Below, piece by piece: positions 7,014 to 12,950 of a stretch of 12,950 bases of DNA. The notes beneath the pieces are model-generated. The model saw only the letters and a program-made list of their open reading frames with translations. It was not told where the DNA came from and did not search any database. Numbering within the stretch: the first letter of the stretch is position 1; every line of letters begins with the position of its first letter. The position numbers were made by a program, and so were the translations under genes. Source of the DNA: an uncultured Ilumatobacter sp. (GTDB lineage: Bacteria > Actinomycetota > Acidimicrobiia > Acidimicrobiales > Ilumatobacteraceae); contig CALAHA010000255.1 of the NCBI GenBank assembly GCA_937891565.1, positions 1-12,950 on the forward strand. The letters are read 5' to 3'.

Positions 7014-8762
7014 CTACGCCTCCATAACGACGGGAACGATCATGGGCTTGCGCTTGGTCCGATCGCTGACGAACTTCCCTGCGGCACGCCGAACCTCGCG
7101 CTCCAACTGCTCAACATCGCGGACGCCGTCGGCCAGCGCCTTTTCGACGCGCGCAGCAATCGCGTCGCACGCCTCGTCGAGCAGGTCCTCGGCTTCGGGT
7201 GCGTACACCCAGCCACGCGTGATGATTTCTGGGCCGACAAGGACCTTGCCAGTCTGGATGTCGACGGTCACTACGACGACGACCACGCCCTCTTCGGAGA
7301 GCTTTTGTCGGTCACGTAGGACGCCTTGGCCGACGTCTCCAACGATGCCGTCGACGTACAGGTAGCCAGCAGGCACACGGCCAACGGGGGCTAGGCCTTG
7401 CGACGACAGTTCGAGGACGTCGCCGTCTTCGCACTCGATCACCCGGTCGGTCGGCACGCCCATCAATTCGCCGAGCTTGGCGTTGGCGACCATGTGGCGG
7501 TACTCGCCGTGAATCGGAACGAACCACTCAGGGTTGACAATCGACAGGTAGGTCTTGATGTCGTCGGCCTTTGCGTGACCGGTTGCATGCACGTCCATGA
7601 CGCCGGAGTGCACGACGTGGGCGCCGCGCCGCAGCAGCCCGTCGATCACCTTGTTGACGCTTCCTTCATTGCCGGGAATGGCATGGCTCGACAGCACAAC
7701 AGTGTCATCTTCGCCAAGCTGCAGCCACTTGTTTTCGCCACGCGCCATCAGACCGAGTGCTGACATCGGCTCGCCCTGGGAACCAGTCGAAATGATGCAC
7801 ACCTCGCCCGGCTTGTACTTGCCGATCTCCTCGATGTCGATCAACGACGATTCGGGAATGGTGAAGACGCCAAGGTCGAGGCCGAGACGGATGTTTTTCT
7901 TCATGCTCAAACCGAGCGTGGCAACTTTGCGGCCTTCACCGACGGCTGCATCAGCGATCTGCTGGATGCGGTGGAGGTGGCTGGCGAAGCTCGCTGTGAT
8001 GATCCTGCGACCGCGTTCCTGCGCGAACAGTGAGCGGAGCACTCCCCCGACATTGGTCTCGCTCGACGCGTAGCCCGGCTCTTCGGCATTGGTCGAGTCG
8101 CTCATCAGCAACCGGATGCCTTCGTTCTTTGCGAGCTGGCCGATGCGGGCGAGATCGGCGCGGCGTGAGTCGACCGGCGTGAGGTCGATCTTGAAGTCGC
8201 CAGAGTGCAGCACGATGCCCTGCGCCGTGTGGACCGCAATGGCGTGCGCGTGCGGCACAGAGTGAGTGACCGGGATGAACTCGACAAGCAGCGAACCGAT
8301 ATCGATCTGCTCACCGTCTTGGACTGGACGCATGTCGATCTTCGACATGAGGCCAGCCTCTTCGATGCGGTTCCGCGCCAGGCCAAGCGCGAGTGCCGAG
8401 CCATAGATCGGGAGCGGTTCGCTCCGCAGGTCGCCAAGCCCGCCTTCTGAGCGGTTGCGCATCAAGTACTGAATGGCGCCAATGTGGTCTTCGTGGCCAT
8501 GGGTCAGCACGATGGCCGACAGTCGCTCGGCGTTCTCACGGAGATACGTAAAGTCGGGAAGGATCAGATCGATCCCGTGATGATGGGGGTCAGGGAACAT
8601 CAAGCCACAATCGATGAGCATCATCGTGCGGTCGGGATCGTCAGGCGCGCCCTGCTCGATGACCATGCAGTTGCGGCCGATTTCGCCGAGGCCACCGAGG
8701 AACACGACACGGACGGGCACCGTCGGGTTGAGGGGGACCGTCATTGGTTGGGGGTTGCTCAT
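7014..8762 (-). CDS. rnj: Ribonuclease J
   Basis: This 582-residue metallo-beta-lactamase/beta-CASP ribonuclease works in RNA maturation and decay with 5'-3' exo- and endonuclease activity. The zinc-binding motif HGHEDH is at 88-93. Further expected positions are H167 (VTHSVPHA), D189 (HSGDFK), the beta-CASP segment around 252-335 (ASFASHLHR, TGSQGEP), H392/H396 (VHATGHA) and H418 (PIHGEYRH). The C-terminal domain from about 450 is the usual dimerisation/RNA-binding part. The length matches the actinobacterial family. The ATG at 8762 overlaps the dapA stop as ATGA, and GAAGGA lies eight bases upstream within dapA's last codons, so start and coupling are well supported. The dapA-rnj pair is also found in Mycobacterium tuberculosis. 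Confidence 0.96.
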   Translation of the reverse strand: MSNPQPMTVPLNPTVPVRVVFLGGLGEIGRNCMVIEQGAPDDPDRTMMLIDCGLMFPDPHHHGIDLILPDFTYLRENAERLSAIVLTHGHEDHIGAIQYLMRNRSEGGLGDLRSEPLPIYGSALALGLARNRIEEAGLMSKIDMRPVQDGEQIDIGSLLVEFIPVTHSVPHAHAIAVHTAQGIVLHSGDFKIDLTPVDSRRADLARIGQLAKNEGIRLLMSDSTNAEEPGYASSETNVGGVLRSLFAQERGRRIITASFASHLHRIQQIADAAVGEGRKVATLGLSMKKNIRLGLDLGVFTIPESSLIDIEEIGKYKPGEVCIISTGSQGEPMSALGLMARGENKWLQLGEDDTVVLSSHAIPGNEGSVNKVIDGLLRRGAHVVHSGVMDVHATGHAKADDIKTYLSIVNPEWFVPIHGEYRHMVANAKLGELMGVPTDRVIECEDGDVLELSSQGLAPVGRVPAGYLYVDGIVGDVGQGVLRDRQKLSEEGVVVVVVTVDIQTGKVLVGPEIITRGWVYAPEAEDLLDEACDAIAARVEKALADGVRDVEQLEREVRRAAGKFVSDRTKRKPMIVPVVMEA

Positions 8763-9661
8763 TTTTGGGATCCTTCACGGGTGGCGAGCAAGTTCTGGTA
8801 GACCGCTCGAGCGGCGTCTTCGGTGCCGGTTGGGGCTGGGCCCATCGGCAGGCGACATGCGCCGACCGAGTGGCCGAGCGTTTGCATCATGACCTTGGGT
8901 TGCACCGGGTTCGGTGCGTTGTCGTTACCTTCGAACGAGTAGCTCTCGATCAGTAGGCGGTTGATCCGTTGCGCTTCGGCGATGTCGCCGCGATTCCATG
9001 CTGCGAACATTTTGGTGTGCTCGGGTGCGGCCCAGTGGGTACAAACTCCAACCGCGCCAACGGCACCAACTGCAAGCAGCGGCAAGTTCATCGGGGAATC
9101 ACCCGAGTACACCTCGAAGTCGTCGGGGACACCAGCTATGACCTTGGCGGTCTCGCTTGGATCGCCGGCAGCATCCTTAAGCGCAACGATGTTTGTGACG
9201 TCGTTGGCGAGGCGGATGATGGTGTCGTTCGACATTTTGCGGCCGGTGCGCTTCGGGATGTCGTAAATCATGACGGGCAGGTCGGTGGCCGATGCAATGG
9301 CCCGGAAGTGGACCTCGATACCGGTCTGTGACGGCCGGTTGTAATAGGGACTAACGCCGAGGATCCCAGCGAGGCCGAGTTTGCTTGCTTCGGCGGTGAG
9401 GCCGATGTCTTGGCGGGTGTTCGAACCCGTCGTGCCGCCGATGACGGGCACGGTGACTGCTGCCGAGATCGCTTCAAACAATGTCAATTTTTCGTCGATG
9501 CTCAATGTCGCTGACTCGCCAGTTGTGCCGGACACGACGAGCGACTCGTTGCCTTCGGCGACCAGAAACTTCGCAAGAGAGACGGCCGCATCGACATCAA
9601 GTTCGCCGTCGTTGTCAAACGGGGTGACCATCGCAACCGACACCACACCGAAGCGCGGCAT
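8759..9661 (-). CDS. dapA: 4-hydroxy-tetrahydrodipicolinate synthase
   Basis: This 300-residue TIM-barrel enzyme condenses pyruvate with aspartate semialdehyde, the first committed step to diaminopimelate and lysine, so it supplies the cell wall cross-bridge. Key residues are in place: the GTTGES motif with T46-T47, Y107 (SPYYNRP), Y133 (YDIP), R138 and the Schiff-base lysine K162 (VALKDAAGD), with YSGDS near 186. The numbering agrees almost exactly with E. coli DapA (Y133, K161). A TTG two codons upstream could extend the frame, but the ribosome binding site GAGG is eight bases before the ATG at 9661 and would be too close to the TTG. The stop overlaps the rnj start by ATGA. The 104-base gap upstream is the most natural place for a promoter of the dapA-rnj unit, although I see no clear -35/-10 pair there. 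Confidence 0.96.
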   Translation of the reverse strand: MPRFGVVSVAMVTPFDNDGELDVDAAVSLAKFLVAEGNESLVVSGTTGESATLSIDEKLTLFEAISAAVTVPVIGGTTGSNTRQDIGLTAEASKLGLAGILGVSPYYNRPSQTGIEVHFRAIASATDLPVMIYDIPKRTGRKMSNDTIIRLANDVTNIVALKDAAGDPSETAKVIAGVPDDFEVYSGDSPMNLPLLAVGAVGAVGVCTHWAAPEHTKMFAAWNRGDIAEAQRINRLLIESYSFEGNDNAPNPVQPKVMMQTLGHSVGACRLPMGPAPTGTEDAARAVYQNLLATREGSQK

Positions 9662-9669
9662 CAGCAAGA

Positions 9670-9673
9670 CCTC
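9670..9673 (-). promoter_or_regulatory. Ribosome binding site of dapA
   Basis: GAGG on the coding strand with an eight-base spacer to the ATG at 9661. This site decides for that ATG over the in-frame TTG at 9667. Confidence 0.6.
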
Positions 9674-9765
9674 AAAAACACAGTGTTGTTCACCGCAAAG
9701 AACCTATTGGATGTCTCGCCACTTCATGCGGCTGAGTGAGCACGGCGGGCAGGAGCATGTCGGAG

Positions 9766-10383
9766 CTAGAACGAACCTTCGCCTAAGCGATCGATTCCCT
9801 GAGTGAGAATCAGGTCCTCATGCAATTCCATCCAGGCGTCGTGGTAGCTCCCACACATCACACCGGTGAACATGTTGGACTCACCCGACTGCAGGCGACT
9901 GATTGCAGTAGCAAGGCGGGGCCCGTAACAGGCGAGGCGGTCGAGTAAGCCGGCGGTCGAAACCAGGATCGGTTGCGCCCGGCCGTCGAGATTGACGAGC
10001 CGAGCAATCACCGCTGCGTCATAGGCAGCGTCGGTGTGATCGTTGACCCCGCCGCTGCGCAGCTGCCAGTCGCCGCAGAGCGCTTTGAACTCGGTGTTCA
10101 GTTCCAGGTAGCTGCCATAAAGGGGTGCCAGCGCGCCGAGGTCGGCACCGTCAAGATCGGCATCGAGCATGGCCGGGTGCGCGGCGCGGCCGTCAGGAGT
10201 CAACTGCCACAGCGATCTGGCTTCGCGGAACTGGGCGTGCGCTGCCGCTGCGAGACCATCAAGATGCAACTGAACCATCGCTGGGTCAGAACCAGTCATC
10301 TCGCCAAGCGTGTCCACTGTCGCAAAACCCTTGATTCGCAATGCGTGGAATGTGCAGAACTCCGGTGTCGATACGTGCCCCAT
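9766..10383 (-). CDS. Winged-helix protein, putative transcriptional regulator (actinobacterial type)
   Basis: The 205-residue product has two parts. Residues 8-68 look like a winged helix-turn-helix: ALRIKGFATVDTLGEMTG, then a helix with QLHLDGL, then a wing with LWQLTPDGRAAH. Residues 85-205 form a helical domain rich in His, Trp and Tyr (CGDWQLRSGGVNDHTD, YGPRLATAISRL, FTGVMCGSYHDAWMELHEDL, GIDRLGEGSF). I recognise this C-terminal pattern from actinobacterial proteins usually labelled transcriptional regulators, with no characterised member I can name. The ordered His/Asp/Glu residues could bind a ligand or metal; that is inference. The frame is open upstream to 10584, but that part overlaps the membrane-protein gene and is not protein-like, so the ATG at 10383 is used. 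It follows the membrane protein by ten bases, suggesting one transcript. Confidence 0.75.
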   Translation of the reverse strand: MGHVSTPEFCTFHALRIKGFATVDTLGEMTGSDPAMVQLHLDGLAAAAHAQFREARSLWQLTPDGRAAHPAMLDADLDGADLGALAPLYGSYLELNTEFKALCGDWQLRSGGVNDHTDAAYDAAVIARLVNLDGRAQPILVSTAGLLDRLACYGPRLATAISRLQSGESNMFTGVMCGSYHDAWMELHEDLILTQGIDRLGEGSF

Positions 10384-10393
10384 TTTGCTGAGA

Positions 10394-11452
10394 CTAACGA
10401 CCGGTCGGTTCGGCGGTGAACCCCTCCACAAGGACGACTGTCGGCTCTGGTGGCGTTCTCGTTCGCCGCCACCAGAGATAGAGCCCGGTTCCGACGAGAA
10501 TCGGGAGGACGTAGGTGATGAACCGGTACACGAGCACGCCAGCGAGCGCCACGTCAGTCTGTACGCCCGCAGCAACGAGCGCACCCGTCAGCCCTGCTTC
10601 GATCACGCCGACGCCGCCCGGAGTCGGAGCGAACGAGCCAAGGATTTGGGCGACGAAAAAGACCCGCGCAAATTCAGTGACGCCCAGCTCGTCGCCAACG
10701 CCGAGCCCGCGCAGCGCCGTCCAGAGGATGATGACGCCAGTCCCCTGAGCAATCGTCGTTCGCAGCAGGAGCGCGAACGGCCGGCGAGCAGTAGCTCGAA
10801 GCGAGCCACGTACCTCATCAACAAAGGCCACGGCGTCGCCGCTTGCCAGCCCGGGTGCTGAACCAGCGAACTTGGAACGCACCCATTCGGCTCGTTCAGT
10901 GGTCCAACGGTGCGCTTTCGGCGAAAAGAGAGCGAAGGACCAGAACAACGCTGAACCAATCAGGACCGCTGCAGCGGCGGCAATGATCAACAGGTCAGCG
11001 AGGCTGGCATCGCGTCGGCTGATGTCAGCCAACGTCGCGACCAGCGGATACCCCCAGCTCACAAAGGCCGTCGCCACACCCGACGCCACGAGCATATGGA
11101 CGAACGTGCCCGCAGACGTTCCGCTGTCACGCGCGATTTGCCACCGCAACAACGTGGCAAGTGGGCCGCCAGCCGGCACGCCTTTGCTCACTGCCGACCC
11201 GACGTCGCAAATGACTTCAGCGCGCCCGAGCGAGGTTCCGGGCAAGAGTGATCGGATCACGTCGGCTCTCGACACTCGCTCGATGATCCCGAGCACTGCC
11301 AAGGTGGCCAGCGTCAATCCGGAGAAACCTCGAAGCAAACCAATCGCATCGACGATGGTCCGTCGCTGCACGATGATTGCTCCGACGAGCAGAGCAACGA
11401 TGGCCAGAACAGCAAAGCGGCGCACCCGTGAGTCGCTCGAAAACCGCCGCAT
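10394..11452 (-). CDS. Lysylphosphatidylglycerol synthase TM-region (YbhN/UPF0104) family membrane protein
   Basis: The 352-residue integral membrane protein fits the LPG_synthase_TM / flippase-like family. Hydrophobic segments occur at about 13-29, 44-58, 114-137, 151-176, 226-248, 262-275, 284-298 and 303-328. The family hallmark PTPGGVGVIEAGL is at 277-289, and a second conserved stretch, AVSKGVPAGGPLATLLRW, at 87-104. It stops after the membrane region: the soluble aminoacyl-transfer domain of MprF-type enzymes is absent, so it is not itself a lysyl-PG synthase. Relatives are proposed to move lipids or glycolipids across the membrane; the substrate here is unknown. The start ATG is preceded by an in-frame TGA 24 bases upstream, so it cannot extend further, and there is no clear ribosome binding site. 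It is probably co-transcribed with the winged-helix gene. Confidence 0.85.
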   Translation of the reverse strand: MRRFSSDSRVRRFAVLAIVALLVGAIIVQRRTIVDAIGLLRGFSGLTLATLAVLGIIERVSRADVIRSLLPGTSLGRAEVICDVGSAVSKGVPAGGPLATLLRWQIARDSGTSAGTFVHMLVASGVATAFVSWGYPLVATLADISRRDASLADLLIIAAAAAVLIGSALFWSFALFSPKAHRWTTERAEWVRSKFAGSAPGLASGDAVAFVDEVRGSLRATARRPFALLLRTTIAQGTGVIILWTALRGLGVGDELGVTEFARVFFVAQILGSFAPTPGGVGVIEAGLTGALVAAGVQTDVALAGVLVYRFITYVLPILVGTGLYLWWRRTRTPPEPTVVLVEGFTAEPTGR

Positions 11453-11476
11453 TCGATCAAGGTAGAACCATCAACC

Positions 11477-11486
11477 GGCAGCTGCC
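11477..11486. promoter_or_regulatory. 10-bp perfect palindrome upstream of the membrane-protein gene
   Basis: GGCAGCTGCC is self-complementary and lies about 25 bases before the start at 11452. Its position suits an operator, but a 10-bp palindrome in GC-rich DNA may be chance. Confidence 0.25.
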
Positions 11487-11509
11487 AGACGGGCCTCAGT
11501 TCTTTTCAG

Positions 11510-11534
11510 CCTGGCTTGTCAACCTGGCTTGTCA
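11510..11534. repeat. Tandem 13-base duplication over the malic enzyme stop codon
   Basis: CCTGGCTTGTCA occurs at 11510-11521 and again at 11523-11534 with a one-base spacer, a period of 13. On the coding strand the upstream copy contains the TGA stop of the malic enzyme gene, and the second copy repeats the TGA in another frame. It looks like a slippage or micro-duplication event. Confidence 0.8.
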
Positions 11535-12947
11535 GTCTTGGATTTGTGTGCGGCTCACACCATCGGCGATTGCTGCAGCAGCAACCGCCTTCGCGACTGC
11601 CATTGACACGTTACGGTCAAACACAGAGGGCATGATGTTGGTCGGGCTCAGCATCTCGTCGGTCACCGATTCAGCGATCGCCTTCGCTGCTGCGAGTTTC
11701 ATGCCTTCGGTGATGTCGGTGGCCTGTGCGTCGAGCGCACCGCGGAAGATTCCCGGGAATGCCAACACGTTGTTGATCTGGTTTGGGTAGTCACTGCGGC
11801 CAGTGCCCATCACGGCGACAAGGTCCCCCACGAGCTCAGGACGGATCTCGGGGTCGGGGTTTGCCATCGCAAACACGATGGGATCGGCGGCCATGTTGCC
11901 GATGTCGTCAACGGTGAGCACATCGGGTGCACTGACGCCGATAAACACATCGGCCCCGTGCATCACGTCAGAGAGCGCTCCCTGTTTGCCGTCGGGGTTG
12001 GTGTTCTCGGCGAACCACTGCTTCCAAGCATTGAGGCCTTCGCGTCCGTCGTACACCGCACCCTTGCTGTCGACACCAACAATTTTACTGGCACCAGCGC
12101 CCAGCAGGATCTTGCCAATAGCGACACCGGCCGCACCGACGCCAGAGATCACAATATTCAGGTCCGCCATCTTCTTGCCGGTGATGCGCAATGCGTTTTC
12201 GAGCGCAGCGAGTGTGACCACAGCCGTTCCGTGCTGGTCGTCGTGGAAGACCGGGATGTCGAGCGCTGCTTTGAGCGCCTCTTCGACTTGGAACGCCCCG
12301 GGTGCTGCGATGTCTTCGAGGTTGATCCCACCGAAGGTCGGAGCGAGCCGGATGACGGTCTCGATGATCTCTTCGGGGCTCGACACGTCGAGGCAGATCG
12401 GGAAGGCATCGACGCCACCGAACTCTTTGAACAGCAGCGCCTTGCCCTCCATCACGGGCATGGCAGCCTTCGGGCCGATATTGCCGAGGCCAAGCACTGC
12501 GGTGCCGTCGGAGACGATTGCCACGGTGTTCCTGCGGATCGTGTACACGTCGGCCAGGCTCTCGTTGGCTGCAATGGCGTTGCACACGCGTGCGACGCCA
12601 GGGGTGTAAGCCATCGACAGGTCATCCATGTCGCCGACCGGGCAGAGCGACAGCACTTCGATCTTGCCGCCCTCATGCATCCGGAAGGTGCGGTCGTGCC
12701 ACTCCTCGAGGGTGACGCCCTCGGTTGCCTGAACCGCAGACACGATCTCGGCTTGGTGGTCGACACTTGAGCAGTTGACAACAATGTCGCGCTCGAGTTC
12801 TTTGCCCTTGGCAACGAAACCTTCGATCGCATAGATGTTGCCACCCGCCTCACCAATGGCCGTGCAGAGACGCCCGAGAACCCCCGGTACGTTGTCCAAC
12901 GTGACATCGAGTGAGATCGAGTACTGCGTGGCGGGAGGCTTCGACAT
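11532..12947 (-). CDS. ACT-domain malic enzyme (probably NAD-dependent)
   Basis: The 471-residue product oxidatively decarboxylates malate to pyruvate. Residues 8-80 form an ACT domain (DNVPGVLGRLCTAIGEAGGN), a ligand-sensing module known at the N-terminus of some malic/malolactic enzymes. The catalytic part follows. The presumed general acid is Y114 (AYTPGVARVC) and the catalytic lysine K169 (MPVMEGKALLFKE). Metal ligands are E211-D212 (LEDIAAPGAF) and D236/D237 (FHDDQHGTA). The nucleotide fold has GVGAAG at 269-274, with D293 at the end of the second strand (IVGVDSKG), which favours NAD over NADP. The ATG at 12947 is three bases from the window edge, so its ribosome binding site cannot be judged. 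Its product pyruvate is a DapA substrate, but nothing in the layout shows that they are co-regulated. Allosteric control through the ACT domain is inference. Confidence 0.93.
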   Translation of the reverse strand: MSKPPATQYSISLDVTLDNVPGVLGRLCTAIGEAGGNIYAIEGFVAKGKELERDIVVNCSSVDHQAEIVSAVQATEGVTLEEWHDRTFRMHEGGKIEVLSLCPVGDMDDLSMAYTPGVARVCNAIAANESLADVYTIRRNTVAIVSDGTAVLGLGNIGPKAAMPVMEGKALLFKEFGGVDAFPICLDVSSPEEIIETVIRLAPTFGGINLEDIAAPGAFQVEEALKAALDIPVFHDDQHGTAVVTLAALENALRITGKKMADLNIVISGVGAAGVAIGKILLGAGASKIVGVDSKGAVYDGREGLNAWKQWFAENTNPDGKQGALSDVMHGADVFIGVSAPDVLTVDDIGNMAADPIVFAMANPDPEIRPELVGDLVAVMGTGRSDYPNQINNVLAFPGIFRGALDAQATDITEGMKLAAAKAIAESVTDEMLSPTNIMPSVFDRNVSMAVAKAVAAAAIADGVSRTQIQD

Positions 12948-12950
12948 AAG

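Noticed and set aside
9677..9687. Small palindrome AACACAGTGTT upstream of dapA as an operator
   Set aside because: Five-base arms only; too short to support without a known regulator or conservation.
10384..10584. N-terminal extension of the winged-helix protein by 67 residues
   Set aside because: It overlaps the end of the membrane-protein gene in another frame and reads as Ser/Arg-rich non-protein sequence.
11803..12770. Two plus-strand frames of about 270 codons opposite the malic enzyme
   Set aside because: Both are shadows of the malic enzyme frame; low-complexity Ser/Thr/Ala or His/Asp/Arg-rich translations with no motif.
1..12950. A defence system, biosynthetic cluster, prophage or mobile element
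   Set aside because: All eleven genes have housekeeping or common family assignments except one lipoprotein; no transposase, integrase, repeats or CRISPR-like arrays are visible.

Overview
The window is GC-rich and carries eleven protein genes, all read from the minus strand. Intergenic gaps are all under about 120 bases. I see no tRNA, rRNA, CRISPR array or mobile element. Gene content and order point to a chromosomal housekeeping region of an actinobacterium (Actinomycetota). The order dapA, rnj, ftsK, rimO, pgsA, cinA matches the cluster known from Mycobacterium and Streptomyces upstream of recA. The divergent spacing and inserted genes suggest a deep branch such as the Acidimicrobiia; that placement is inference.

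In transcription order (high to low coordinates): an ACT-domain malic enzyme (12947-11532); a membrane protein of the lysylphosphatidylglycerol-synthase TM / YbhN family (11452-10394); a small winged-helix protein of an actinobacterial type (10383-9766); dapA (9661-8759), which overlaps rnj for ribonuclease J (8762-7014) by ATGA; a short lipoprotein of unknown function (6910-6401); ftsK (6312-3643); an SMP-30/gluconolactonase-family hydrolase (3610-2678); rimO (2562-1204), which overlaps pgsA (1204-644) by one base; and cinA (585 to beyond the left edge).

The core genes serve unrelated basic jobs. DapA feeds lysine and diaminopimelate synthesis, RNase J processes and degrades RNA, and FtsK pumps the chromosome terminus through the division septum. 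RimO modifies ribosomal protein S12, PgsA makes the precursor of phosphatidylglycerol, and CinA is a nucleotide-cofactor repair or salvage protein. Their linkage is likely co-transcription rather than one pathway. The accessory genes are the lipoprotein, the SMP-30 protein and the membrane protein plus winged-helix pair.

I do not find a convincing undescribed system here. The points most worth a second look are an exact 11-bp inverted repeat in the SMP-30/rimO gap, the SMP-30 gene inserted in a conserved cluster, and the uncharacterised membrane protein/regulator pair. A 13-bp duplication over the malic enzyme stop codon and a one-residue-shorter PgsA signature are smaller curiosities.
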